Position numbers and translations under genes: made by a program. From the NCBI RefSeq assembly GCF_014839805.1, contig NC_051138.1, forward strand, positions 13,204,983-13,268,982: a DNA stretch of 64,000 nucleotides, given 5' to 3'. This DNA is from Manduca sexta. Lineage: Eukaryota; Arthropoda; Insecta; Lepidoptera; Sphingidae. The notes beneath the pieces are model-generated. The model had not been told where the DNA came from and made no database searches. It saw only the letters and a list, made by a program, of their open reading frames with translations. Position 1 is the stretch's first letter, and the number at the start of each line of letters is the position of its first letter. This document shows, piece after piece, positions 21,392-33,075 of this stretch.

Positions 21392-21984
21392 GTAAATATT
21401 TTTTAGTACCTACTTACTTAACTTTAAAATCTCATAAGTAAATCGATGGGTGAAAGGCTAATTGACTTAAGCGACATGTTTTGGGATACTAAAAATAAAC
21501 TAGTTGTCCCAAGTCATAGGCTCTGTAAAGCCAATAAATCATTCTTAGTAAATAGCATTAATTATTATAATAAGTTCTCCTTCGAAAATACCCAATTTGA
21601 ACGAACCAAAATTTAAGCGTTACAACGAGCTGAATTGATGTTTGAAGGGTACATACTGTACTGTAACTGATCACCTTAATGATAAGACGGTTTGGAAATA
21701 TTTGTCCTGTACACCACCACGTTAGCAGACATTAGTAATTAACTGCCTTAAATGTCCCATATACTTCTTATTTATAATAATGACATTATAATTTTTCGTA
21801 TTTGATATAATCTTATGTAATATTATGTAATGTATTTTTTGGAAGACGACCGACCGATCATTATGTTGTGTTTGCCTCTATAATATTATCATTATTATTT
21901 TTGTTTTTCTCTTGATTGAAAATTTGTTATTTCGAATGCACACTGTACGCCGCTATTTAATTATGCATTAATGTCCTTATTATT

Positions 21985-22895
21985 TTTTTTTCTTTCTCCC
22001 TTTCTTCTTCGGGTAATCATTACTTTTGAACGGCTGGTAGGTTAGCTAGGCGAGGGCTCATGTCCTCGCCGGTGAGGATCGCGACGCGTTAACCATTTAT
22101 TTCCGCATTTTTTTTTTATTTTCGCGGAGAAAGTGTCTTATGACTACCGCCCAGCCTTCGTGGGGGGCGACTGAGCGGTTATGTTGGGGTCACCGTGCCT
22201 TACGACCCGGCGTTGCGCCGCCCGGATTTGATGTCGACCTTCAGGCGACTGCCGGGCCGAGTCCCTAACCTATATACAACGTACGGCATACCAACTAAAA
22301 CTCTGCGGTGGCCCTCTTCGGCGCATTAGGGACGACTGCGGGCTTCCTCTGACGGAAATGACTAAGTCTACATCCACAGCCGCCCCTGCGCGGTGGCGCC
22401 TAGTGCGGCCCGTCTCCTATGGGAGAAGGGTGGGGAGGGGGGGGGGTGGCTCAGAAGCCCCCGCGCACCGAAGGACGCCCTCGGCGTCTACGGCAGCATG
22501 AGGCCAACTGCACACTGCCGTCCATCCCGGGGGTCAACCGAAAATTGTGCAAAGACGCACAAAGATGCACTACGGCGGACAGCCCCCTCCTGCCCGCCGA
22601 CCAGCCCCCATCGTGGGTCCTATTAGTCGCCTCTTACGACAGACCGGGGATACCGTGGTGGAATTCTCCAAACGCCCCCACTCCACAGGGCGGATTTATT
22701 TTTATTTGTACCTTGTATTCCTTAGAATTTTTATCCTTAATTTATAATGTCCATAGTTATACATATAAGTCATTTTAATTGCTATTTGGAAATAATAATA
22801 ATTATTCTTATACACGGTTTTGACGTATCATAAGTGCAACTTTGTTCGCCTCCGTGATAAATAAAGTATTTTATTTTATTTTTATTTATTTTATA
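21985..22895 (+). mobile_element. GC-rich LINE/SINE-type repeat with 3' tail
   Basis: Starts with the GAGGGCTCATGTCCTCGCCG region and runs through very GC-rich text (GCACCGAAGGACGCCCTCGG, CTTACGACAGACCGGGG) to the tail TCGCCTCCGTGATAAATAAA. The tail is the one also found alone at 10.4, 10.9 and 32.8 kb, which marks a real 3' end. No RT is encoded, so it is a non-autonomous element or the 3' UTR of a LINE. The two long overlapping ORFs in it are GC-driven and not credible genes. An inverted copy lies at 27371-27800. Confidence 0.7.
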
Positions 22896-23639
22896 CTAGC
22901 TTTTGCTCGCGGCTTCGCCCGCGTGAAGGTGTTTTCCAGGATAAAATTCCACTGTTCGATAAAAGTCATGCTACATATTTTCCCGGTACTTATAGGTTCA
23001 AACTAATTTTATCCCCAATCTATAATTTCAGTTCAATCAGTCGAAAATCTAAGAACATTTATACAAACTTTCATCCCCTATTTTATCCCCTTAAGGGTAG
23101 AATTTATCAAAATCCTTTCTTAGGGGATGCCTACGTCATAGTAGCTTTATGCATGTAAAGTCTTAGCCCGATCCGTCCAATGGTTTGGGCTGTTCCTTGA
23201 TATATCACTGTCAGTCACCTTTGAGTTATATATTATATTAACAACTGAAGTTAGCTAAAATTGAGTTTCTCGAAGCCGACCACTATTTATGTACTATGTA
23301 TTTTGAGACTATGCAATTTTGTCGCGTTCGCGATTCACTTTCACTTTTGTTGAGTTTCAGAACGCGATATTAGATCCTCCAACGCGCACGCGAATTTGAA
23401 CTTTATGCAGCGGTAATAAATTACAAATTGACTATCCATTTTATTTAGAAAACGTTTGTATGGGAAATAGAAAAATGCTGTTTTGAGGATTTTCCCGGCA
23501 ATTATTCGAATTTTTCTCACCTTTTAAAGCTTCCCTAGACCTCCACGAATAATTCAAGACCAAGATAAGATAAATCCGTTCAGCCGTTCTCGAGTTTTAG
23601 CGAGACTAACGAACAGCAATTCATTTTTATATATATAGA
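22896..23639 (-). mobile_element. Non-autonomous Helitron, young copy, next to the methyltransferase gene
   Basis: On the - strand it begins TCTATATATATAAAAATG at 23639 and ends with hairpin CGCGGGCGAAGCCGCG, a short spacer and CTAG at 22896. Flanking bases are A (22895) and T (23640), the normal Helitron target. It is 744 bp and nearly identical, with only a handful of differences, to 55131-55879. It has no coding capacity. Its 5' end lies 64 bp before the likely start codon of the methyltransferase gene, so it may be part of that gene's promoter or 5' leader. Confidence 0.85.
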
Positions 23640-23703
23640 TAGATGTATGTTTTTGAAACTAGTTAACATTTTTCGAGGTTTAATAATAACCTACCTACCT
23701 ATT

Positions 23704-26572
23704 ATGATGTCTAAAAAATATTTCAGCATGTGGGGCTCCGAAGGCTTCGAATCATTTGAATGTTACGCGAAAGCGAATTCGAACACAAGGAAAGACGCCG
23801 AAAGTTGCTTGCAAGAGTACTCGCCAAGGTTCAAATGGAATAAAAAATCACGAGTTCTAGACATCGGCTGCGGGGACGGTAGTGTCACGAAAATCATCGC
23901 CAAGCACATTCCTGACGATGTAGAACTGGTCGCGTCAGACGTCCACGACAAGGCTCTGAAATTCGCAAACCACAAATACGGTGATGGGCGCATACAATTC
24001 ATGCGTTTTGACGTGATTGGCCATTTGCCGCTAGACATGATAGGAAAATTTGACCACGTCTTTGCGATGTACGTCTTCCATTGGATCCAGGATCATGAGT
24101 AAGTACATTTTATAATAATACTACAGATATTATGAGCTTTACATTGCTTTGTATTTATTATACGACCACGACAAATCAACTATACCCGACTCCTGAGGGT
24201 AGAAGGTAAAGATTAGAAGTAGAGTGCTGCAATCCAGATAGCCTGTTGATTGACGAGAGACATATATCCCTTGCTAGTCGACATAATTATGCCGGTCTGT
24301 TTGTAATTATATGCTTAGGTAATATACTTATCTTGGATTAGATACAGCATAACTTACTTGTGTGGCAAAACTTATTAATGGGTGATAGGATATTTTAAGG
24401 AAACTTTCCGTATAGCAACCACTTTACATAGAAGATGTAAAAACCGCTACAGAGACCCACGTAAAACCTCATTTAGATGGCGCAAGTGTCAAGTAGAGCA
24501 CGTGTGATTCTTGATACGGCATATAAAGTTGCCCCGTCTAAATACGTACATTGGCAATTCACTTTTCACCCGCGTTAACAGGCTATACTCTTGGCCTCAA
24601 CGATAAGTGAACGTATGACAGTCTAAGCAAATATACAAAAAATATTGTAACATATTTCCAAATTTAAAGAAAAAGTGTCATTGTTCTCGGCGGGAAAGTT
24701 GCTCGGGGGATCCTTGTATGATAATATAATCGTATGTAAGTTTTTGGTCCTCACCTGCGTCAGGACACTATGATGCAGTAATAACCTTACGATCAGGTAT
24801 TGCTAGCAATAAATGTCCTGTCTGAACGAGGTTTAATTTGTCGCATTCCTGGATCAGTCTGTGTATTTTTATCCAGTTTGGAAGAGGCTGGCATAGTTAT
24901 GTTGGCTGACAAGAGATAATCATCTGTCGTCAATCGATATTTTATCTGGACACCACACTATTTACTAACGATGGTTAGGTGAAATGGTGTTTGCCGAACC
25001 CAATAAAAAAAAAACGCATTTAAAAGTATCCAATAATACTGTTTATTTCTTTTTCAGAACAGCATTCACTAATATTTACAAGATCCTACCAAAAAATGGG
25101 GAATTCTTCGCAATATTTTTAGGACATTGTGACATTTACAGCATATTTCAAATACTTGCGAAAAAGAAGAAGTGGTCAGAATACATGAAGAATATCGATC
25201 AATTTCTTTCGCTTTACCATGATTATGAGGTATTCAAATATTAAACACATTATATTTGTTTAAATAAAGGCATAATAAGACGAGCAAGCCGCTCACCTGG
25301 CGGTAAGTGTGACGATTAGGTTTCTGCATTGCAGTGTATTTGTTCTTGGTTGATCAAACACCTACTTTTAATATTTTTAACAAATTGTAACTTAGTTTTT
25401 AATACACGCAGTTATGTCAAGCTGTACCGTCAGTATCTGATAAGATTTGATCCAAACTCGAAAGAATTCGGGTAATATTGGAATGTGCACATACTGACAA
25501 ATGTGTGTTTGGTTCGACAGAATACGATCGCTTACCTGCTTTAGGTGGGATATTTAATTAAGGCCACTTTTCTCTGGTTATACGCAGTAGAAATTGCGTC
25601 CAGATATATTAAACTAACTTTTGCCTGCAGGTTCACCCGCATGACAAAGGTTTTCCGGGATAATTTTTTTTTTTCAAGGGGAAGGTTGAAAAAACTAACA
25701 CTACCGCCCCACCTGAGGGGGGAGGGTGACTAAGCATTTCTGTTAGGGTTTCACACTGGTCTTACGACACATCATTGAGCCCCTCGAAACTATGTTAGAA
25801 ATGGTATGACAGCTGGGCTTACTCTTATTCTACTTAAAATACGTCCTATATTAGCATGCTAACCAAAATCCTGTGGTGGGCATATTTGGGTCGACCCCGG
25901 TTACCTCTTTCGTGTGCCTGATTCACATCCATGTAAGGAGGAAACCCTAAAACCTATTAGAAATCAAAAAGTATAATATTGTACAGAAAAACTTACTTCA
26001 TATTCGTGAAAAAAATTTCATAAATAATGTTTATGTTTTGTCAAGGATCCTGATATCGCAATAGAAAGAATGTTAAAGAAAATCGGATTCGGGAGTGTCG
26101 ACGTCAAATGTAAACAAAGATACTGCACCCACGAAAGTATCGCTGTTTTTAAAGGTGCGTACATATTTTTTTTTATTATGCCCTCCAAATTTTGCTCACT
26201 TTCCTTCATAACTATGGCCTAGACCTCAGTCTAGACGAACCATCAAATATATTTTTTTTTTCATGGACATACGCTGCCGTTATTTGAAGTCGTATCTACC
26301 TACTAAAAAAAGATGATTATAGAGGATGTATGTGTTTACACTTCTTACTCTAAGTTTACGACTAACTATTATTTGCCGACAGGGTTTTTAATTGTGTGCA
26401 TTTATTTGTTTTAGATTTGCTCACTGGAATAAATTGTTTCGATATTCCAAAGGAATCGTGGCCTGAGTTCATGGATGATTACGTGGAGACACAGCGTTTT
26501 ATGAACCTCATAGACGCTAAAGGTTTAGTAAGAACAAACTACAACCTTTTTGTAATCCATTGTATTAAGTAA
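23704..26572 (+). CDS. Juvenile hormone acid methyltransferase-like protein, 4 exons
   Basis: SAM-dependent O-methyltransferase; relatives methylate juvenile hormone acids or farnesoic acid in the insect corpora allata cytosol. Exons: 23704-24098, 25058-25229, 26046-26154, 26415-26572; all introns are GT-AG and phases match, giving 277 residues, the family length. Counting from the second ATG (23707), motif I is VLDIGCGDGSVT (50-61) and the acidic residue binding the SAM ribose is probably Asp78 in VASDVHD. Family blocks FDHVFAMYVFHWIQDHE, NIYKILPKNGEFFAIFLGH and FLSLYHDYEDPD follow. The frame is open upstream to an ATG at 23647, but that would add an unusual leader. Compared with Bombyx JHAMT as I recall it, the N-terminus is about 17 residues longer. 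It may be a JHAMT paralogue with another substrate. A possible AATAAA lies at 26836. Confidence 0.88.
24645..24965. repeat. Decayed repeat in methyltransferase intron 1
   Basis: Phrases such as GGCATAGTTATGTTGGCTGA and GAGATAATCATC weakly match the repeat seen at 50000-50260 and 57215-57475. It ends about 90 bp before exon 2. Confidence 0.4.
25655..25935 (+). repeat. Diverged copy of the GC-rich family in methyltransferase intron 2
   Basis: The order CTACCGCCC, then GGTCTTACGACAC, then AACCAAAATCCTGTGGTGG follows the order in the GC-rich element at 22140-22320, but it is much older. Confidence 0.55.
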
Positions 26573-26835
26573 ACGAATGTGGCATTTACACAAAACACCA
26601 ACTATATCTATAATTTAGTAGATGGGTACAGGTAATCTTCAATTAGATGGAGCAATTACTTCGCCTCGCACGTACGTGCAAATCTTGGAAGGACACAAAA
26701 AAGTTGCTCCATCTGAACATAATGTCGAGGAAATTCTTGTCTGTGTAGACAGGCGAGACTCGGTTCAAGAACGTTGGCGCAAGAATCTTGTTCCGTCTAA
26801 TTTGGGCTTATAGCGGTCAAGTAAATTGTGGGATT

Positions 26836-26841
26836 AATAAA
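26836..26841 (+). terminator. Possible polyadenylation signal of the methyltransferase gene
   Basis: AATAAA 264 bp after the stop codon, the first canonical hexamer in this orientation. Confidence 0.4.
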
Positions 26842-27022
26842 TGTTATATTGGGCTTGATGGTTTTATTTCATCTCAAAAGTTAGGTATATTTAAATTGAT
26901 TAAATTCGTAATTTCCCACTTTACCTGTAATTCTATTACCTACGATAACTATTGGCTATAATATTTTGAAAGGACATGCAAACATTTCTTGATACTTCAG
27001 AAACCTTCAGAATAACTATAGT

Positions 27023-27193
27023 GAACTTCTCAGGTATGTAGGTTTCCTCACGATGTCTTCATTCACCTTTTAAGCGGGTGATAATTCATAAAGAATATTT
27101 TTTTAGAAAAATCAGAGGTGTGTGCCCTCTGTATTTCAACCTGCGGACATTCATCTCGGTAGTCCGTTCTACACCCAACTATGCTATCGCCGC
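27023..27193 (-). repeat. SINE family A, 3'-deleted
   Basis: Head (reverse of GCGGCGATAGC) at 27183-27193 and body text AGAGGTGTGTGCCCT. The tail is missing on the left. Confidence 0.75.
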
Positions 27194-27370
27194 TTTATTA
27201 TTTCAATGTTACTAAACAATGCAAGCTTTTGAATTCACTTAAAAATATTTGATAAGATTGATGCCATAATGATCTAAGAGTACTTAGGAAAAAATCGCGC
27301 GTTACTTCCATTAAAATAGTAGGCACTAAAGACATTAATAGTAAAGTTATTGGATTCATTGGTGCCTACA

Positions 27371-27800
27371 GGTATTCCCCGGGATGGACGGCAGTGTGCT
27401 GTTGGCCACACACTGCCGTAGACGCCGAGGGCGTCCTTCGGTGCGCGGGGGCTTCTGAGCCCCCCCATAGGAGACGGGCCGCAAGGCGGCACCGCGCAGG
27501 GGCGGCTGCGGTCGCAGACTAGACACTTCAACGTCAGAGGAAGCCCGCAACCGTCCCTAATGCGCCGAAGAGGGCCACCGCGGAGTTTTAGCTGGTAGGC
27601 CGTGCATAGGTTAAGTTGTATATAGGGTTAGGGACTCGGCCCGGCGGTCGCCCGAAGGTCACCATCAAATCCGGGCGGCTCAACGCCGGGCCGTAAGGCA
27701 CGGTTACCCCAGCATAACCGCTCAGTCACCCCCACGAAAGCTGGGCGGTAGTAATAAGGCACTAACTCCGCGAAAACAAAAAAAAAAAAAAAAGGTGCGT
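27371..27800 (-). mobile_element. GC-rich LINE/SINE-type repeat, inverted copy
   Basis: Matches the GC-rich core of 22130-22520 in reverse: CGCCGAGGGCGTCCTTCGG, then AGGGCCACCGCGGAGTTTTA, then CACGGTTACCCCAGCATAAC. It closes with an A-rich run at 27778-27793. It lacks the 3' tail. Together with 21985-22895 it brackets the methyltransferase gene as an inverted pair. Confidence 0.75.
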
Positions 27801-29420
27801 TCAGGTATTAGCTGAGGGCATGCCGGCCAACAATATGGAGCACTGGATTCTGTAAAGGACACACGTGCCGTAAAGCAAGCCACACGCTCGATATCGGTGT
27901 ATTAACATGTTACAATTTTCGGACATCATTGACATTTAATAATAAGATAGGTACATATAAAAAAATAATAAAAAGGGTAAGTACTGGAAAAAGGGGGCAT
28001 CGCAATTATCTGCCTCGGGCGTCCGTATTTTCAATGTCGGCCTGACAGGCCCGTCTTAATCAAAACCACAGCATAGTATAATTTAGTTTTCTTATACTTA
28101 ATATAGAATTGTTGTAGCACGTTTATATCGAAAGAATAGGTAAAAATATTTTAAATTGTTGTCATGGAGTGGCTAAAAGGACATTATCAGTAGGTAGATA
28201 CATAAAAAAAAAGTAAAAACTTACTAATGTCATCTTGTCAATTTGACGTTTACAGTGAACAGTTGTTGTTTTTGTAATTTGATGTTAATAAAAATGATAA
28301 TTTGTTTGACATTGGAAGCATTGTCTTAAAAACGATACAGTCAAACACAATAAATTGGAATTGGATTGGAAGCATGACAAAGCAAGCTTGATTCGGAAAT
28401 GCTTTGCCACATTAAAAAACAAACCTCATCCTGGGATCATATTAAATGTATAGCCAAAATTCTTCACCCACCATAATGAACTGCGACTGAGATGGACACT
28501 GATTTAGTAAAAGAGGTAAGTGTCCTATTTACATTTGCAGTTGGGATCTGATCAATAAAGTTGTACATACATTATAATGTTAGGTGGGTTGATGCCTCAC
28601 TACATTTATTTATTTATTTCTATTAGAACGCATAAACCAATTACACTAATTAGGTAATAACAACATATAACTGTAGTAAAATATTAAACAGATCTATTAT
28701 TCATGGAACAATATATATTTTAATGTTAATAGATACAAGGTATTTTCAAGGTTACATCTGAGTAAAATAGGTATGGTCTATATTACTTATAATAGTAATA
28801 AAAATCATTTATAAATTACTAGGTATCTCGTTTCGCCCGCCTACAATGCCATTCCCATTACCAAACTTAATAAAACACTAGTGGTGTGAAGGTGTAACAA
28901 ATAAACAAACCGACTTTCAAATTAGTTAGGATACTTGATTAGCCCCCTGGCTTTCCTTGCATTGAAGAGAAAGGGGATGCCCCATGGGCATTTCTGTTTC
29001 AGGCAGCAGGGTGAAGTGGCAAAAAATACTTTGAGAATCTCTTAAATGATTATGTAATTTATTTCAACACAATTATACAGTCTTGTCTGAATAGAAATGC
29101 ATGTAAATAAACATGACTAATTGCAGAATAACATCAAAAGTCAATAGGATTCAGCAGTTTAAGCATCCATTGTTCTATTGATTATTACATAGATGCACAT
29201 GTTATTATATATACTTATGTATATTATTATAAAGATGTTGCACTGCTAAGTGTCATGTTGAGGGGCTTCTTTTTCCACATTTACCCTGTAGCAAGTGCCG
29301 TTGTGTGTGATGACCTGCTATAAATCATATAGAAAAAATACCTGAGGCAATAACAGAACTAGTACTAAGATGCAATAATAAAAATACTACAGACAATTTT
29401 AGTTGTCTAAAGTAAATAAA
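27801..29420. other. Intergenic, no gene seen
   Basis: AT-rich DNA without a supported exon. Short TTTA-type runs near 28605-28620. Confidence 0.45.
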
Positions 29421-29479
29421 AAGCAGCAAAAGTTTTATCAGGACTGATTAAAAATTGAAATGCATTCACCTCTGACATT

Positions 29480-29645
29480 CCTAAATTTATGTGTGCATTC
29501 TTTGTGAATTATTACTTGCTTTAGTGGTGACAAAAAAAAATGTGAGAAAACCTGCAAATCTGCAAAGTTTTCCATATAAACTTTGAAGGTATGTGAAGTC
29601 TGACAACTCTATTATTACTAGGCCAAGATTCACTATGGCCTAAAC
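29480..29645 (+). repeat. Decayed SINE family A
   Basis: Phrases ACCTCTGACATTCCTAAA, GTGTGCATTCTTTGTGAATT and GAAGGTATGTGAAGTCTG follow the order of family A bodies, with many changes. Confidence 0.6.
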
Positions 29646-29954
29646 ATGTTAGTAGCAGAGCAGAGGAGTTACAAGACTAATAATGATAATTAATTGCAAC
29701 TTCATAAATTGAAAATAAGTTAACATAATATACATACAGTAAAAAGTTTTCTATATCTCTATCCCATATTTGGTATCACAAGACAATGTTTTCCTATAAT
29801 CTTTAACCATGCAGCACCAAACAAGCACTGTTATGGTCTTGTTCAAATGCCTTACTAGCGAGTGACACTACCTTGCATTATGAGTCTTGGCATCTAAACT
29901 CTCATGGTATCAGACAGTTCCATGCATTCATTTGAGGTGAAATGCATAACTATT

Positions 29955-30170
29955 TTTTTTCTCGGGCAAAAACGCGTTATTACTGTAACTTCTTGGGGAT
30001 CAGAAGAACGGTTATGTTGGTTTCACCGAGCTTACGGCTCGGTGTCGAAACTCCAGTGTATAGCATCATCCGATTGAACACTGGACTGAGTGAGTCCTTG
30101 ACGTTTGTATACCAACCAAAACCCGTGGTGGTTTTCGATGCATACAGCCTTAATATATAAATATTTTTTT
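29955..30170 (+). repeat. Diverged copy of the GC-rich family
   Basis: GGTTATGTTGGTTTCACCG with CTTACGGCTCGG and AACCAAAACCCGTGGTGG keeps the order of the element at 22180-22320. Confidence 0.5.
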
Positions 30171-30440
30171 ATTTCTCTTTCCTTTTAAACAAAGCATTTT
30201 ACATACAAAATGATTGAAATACGTGATAATTTTCTGCAGCTCCTGTCTGAGGTCTTAGCTGGTTAAGCGTTCCATGCAATGGTGGCCCCGTTGCATGGAG
30301 TGCTTTGTAATCCAATGTGTGGATAGTGTTGCTACTTGCTCTTGTTAAAGGGCAGTTTTGACACTTACCATCGGGCAAGAAGCTTGTTTGCCTCGAGACC
30401 ATAGCCAAATGCCTGTCTATAATTGTTAATACTAATATGT

Positions 30441-30700
30441 AATATCAGCCCTGCATTGTATACTGTCCCATTGTTTGGCACGGGCCTTCTCTACTGCTGA
30501 GAGAGATTAGGCCTTAGTCCACCACCCTAGCTTAATGCGGATTGGTAGACTTCACACACCCTTCAAATTCCTATAGATAATTTTTCAGGTACGGTACACA
30601 ATGTTTTCATTCACCGTTAAAGTGAGCGATAATTCACAAAGTTAAATATAAAAAATACACTTATAATGTTAAGTAAGTCAGAGGTTTGTGTCCTTGTGTT
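30441..30700 (-). repeat. Decayed SINE family A
   Basis: AATATCAGCCCTGCATTGTA at the tail side, then GATTAGGCCTTAGTCCACC and AGACTTCACACACCC. The head region is worn. Confidence 0.7.
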
Positions 30701-31540
30701 TCCCATAGATTTTTGTTTTCTAGCCTTATGGATTGTAGAAAGACGGCTTGGCTACAGCACTAGCATGTATTATGACACTAATAATACCTGGCCAATGACC
30801 TCTGTAGTAAAATATAAAGTGCCATGCAGTATGTAAATGTATTCTAGTATCTGTTACAATGGGTTTATTACTTCCTTTATGTCTCAATTTAAACACTAAA
30901 AAGGGTATTTCAGTGAAAAATTAACAGTGTGTTTCGCAAATTTCTTGTTAGAACGTATCTCTATGGATTATTATTTCTCCTAGATAAAAATTTAATTTTA
31001 AAGTGAAGTGTTTAAAATAATATTGAATGTCAAACATTCCTTAATATATTAAAATAGGTATCACGCTAATATTGATGCAAACAGATAAGTAATTTAGAAA
31101 ATAATAATACAAGTATATATTTTGTATAGAATTCATGTTTTAAATTACAATCAATTATAATTTGTTTTACTACAGATCTTTCATGACAGTTCTATGTAGT
31201 AAAGTTAAGCCTAAATGGTATCATATAAAGAATAATTTTCCGTATTGTCAGCATGTCATTATACGTCAGTATACGACATTACCTTGTTTTCAGTGTATGA
31301 CAGGCAATGTGTGTAATTTGGGCAACTTTAAGGGCAGAGCCGAGCAAAATACATGCTTTGGTTTACCAATTGAAATACAAATTAAATTAATATTTACAAA
31401 ATACTTTTTCGCATTTATTTAAAATATGAAATAACAAAAAATATCACGTACATATTTGAAATATAAAATACATTATTTTAACTACTTTTATTTGAAATAC
31501 AAAATACAGTAGTAGGTAATGTATCTTGAATACAATTTAT

Positions 31541-31797
31541 ACATAACATAACATCACGCATTTTATCCCCGAAGGGGTATGCAGAGGCGCAACTAGGGCA
31601 CCCACTTTTCGCCAAGTATGTTCCGTCCCATGATGTGATAGGGGGCGAGCCTATCGCCATATCGGGCACAAATTCCAGACTCCGGGCTGATACTGAGCAG
31701 AAAAACCCAAATATCAATTTTGCCCGACCCGGGATTCGAACCTAGGATCTCAGAGCGCTATTGTACCGGACGTGCAATACAACTACGCCACCGAGGC
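31541..31797 (-). mobile_element. SINE family B, full length with target duplication
   Basis: Read on the - strand it opens GCCTCGGTGGCGTAGTTGTA and has a tRNA-like B box (GGTTCGAATCC), then the family body and the 3' text GATAAAATGCGTGATG. It is flanked by the perfect 12-bp duplication AATACAATTTAT at 31529-31540 and 31798-31809. It is a tRNA-derived retroposon, not a functional tRNA gene. Confidence 0.88.
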
Positions 31798-31809
31798 AAT
31801 ACAATTTAT

Positions 31810-32780
31810 CCAAACTATTATTCAGTAAAAGAGGATTTAACTTTCATGAACATGTAGATTTTTAAATATACTGTCAGATAAACAGCCTCTTGTGCATAAT
31901 CATTGAGGTCTCATCCTCTCAGGTACCTGAGCTGAGGTTTTTAACCCGTTAGTGGGTTGCCCTCAGCATGGTCGCTTAATTTTCAAGGGTTGCAAGCGCC
32001 TAAATCGCGCTGATCCAAGTCTGGTATGTTTGTATAAGCCAGCCTTTGCCAGGCTTACAACCGTAGTGTCATGTAAAACAAAGCCTCTTCTTGGGGAATG
32101 AATAATTATTTTTCATTTTAACTCATTAACAAGATTGCTAATAGTATTTATTTTATAATGTATTTTTAGCAAGTCTCTGAATTATATTATACTACAAAAT
32201 ACGTCAGTGGCAGGTACTTATTTGAAATATAAATAACAAATTATACGTTAAGGAAGTAATTGAATTACAAATACCAAATATGTATATGTATTTCAATTAT
32301 CTTCTTATTTTAATTAAAAATTATTAAAATACAGCGCAATCGTGTTGCATGGTATATTCAAATTTTTCATCAGGTTCTATTTTACTTTTTACGGTTAGAC
32401 CAAAGAGTTCAAAGCTTATATAGAGCGGACATTGGGAAGGTTGTCATACAAAAATGTTGCGCTTATGTGATAGTCACTCAATGTACTGTGAAATAGTAAA
32501 ACAAAAATGTTAAATACTTCATATTTATTCCATATCATTATTTGTACGTTTTTAATGCAAATATTTGCATATTTCCTGTACATATATTATTTTTATATCA
32601 ATATCTAAGAATGATGTGACATCTTGTCATACCTACGGACATTTCAAATAAGACAGCGACTTATTACCGATTGGTAATAAATTTTGGGGCGAAAATCTGG
32701 CCGATGATTGTCTATAACTAACTATAATATAGTTTAATGTCAACAGCAAAATTACACATAAAACAGCGCACTAATAAATA
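31810..32780. other. Intergenic, no gene seen
   Basis: AT-rich. A patch at 31900-32090 (AACCCGTTAGTGGGTTGCCC) is less AT-rich but has no reading frame of interest. Confidence 0.45.
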
Positions 32781-32784
32781 AATA

Positions 32785-33075
32785 AAATAAAATGCTTTAT
32801 TCATCACGTAGGCGAACATAGTTGCACTTATGATAAGTCAAGGTACATGAGAATATTTAATTATTACTTAATTCAATTAGCTTATATAAACAAAGACAAT
32901 TTATATTGAAAATAAAATAAATGAAAAATATACTTAGTAAACAAAGAAGCCAGCTCGGGCTGGCAGGAAAGAAGAAATAAAATGATGTATACATGTAATT
33001 TTAAATGAACAATAAGGGAGAAATGCGTCGCGATCCTCACCGGCGCGGTGAGGACAATATTTACTATAGTCACAT
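32785..33075 (-). repeat. Internally deleted copy of the GC-rich family
   Basis: The tail text ATCACGTAGGCGAACATAG at 32800-32820 and the family 5' text GATCCTCACCGGCGCGGTGA at about 33034-33054 lie only 230 bp apart, so the GC-rich core is missing. Confidence 0.6.

Noticed and set aside
22393..22778. Overlapping GC-rich open frames, 66-119 codons
   Set aside because: All three frames are open because stop codons are rare in GC-rich DNA. The sequence is a repeat with an inverted copy at 27.4 kb and shows no protein motif.
23647..23703. Upstream in-frame ATG of the methyltransferase
   Set aside because: Adds a 19-residue leader with no counterpart in the family, starting 8 bp after the Helitron. 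The 23704/23707 ATG pair gives the family's usual length. It is not fully excluded.
23763..24038. 91-codon - strand frame
   Set aside because: Antisense shadow of exon 1 of the methyltransferase gene.
31478..31717. A recurring 60-110-residue protein frame (opening MIFGFFCSVSAR) at about 31.5, 41.1, 45.8 and 57.7 kb
   Set aside because: Its repeated occurrence looks like a protein family, but each copy is simply the translation of a family B SINE and stops at the SINE edges.
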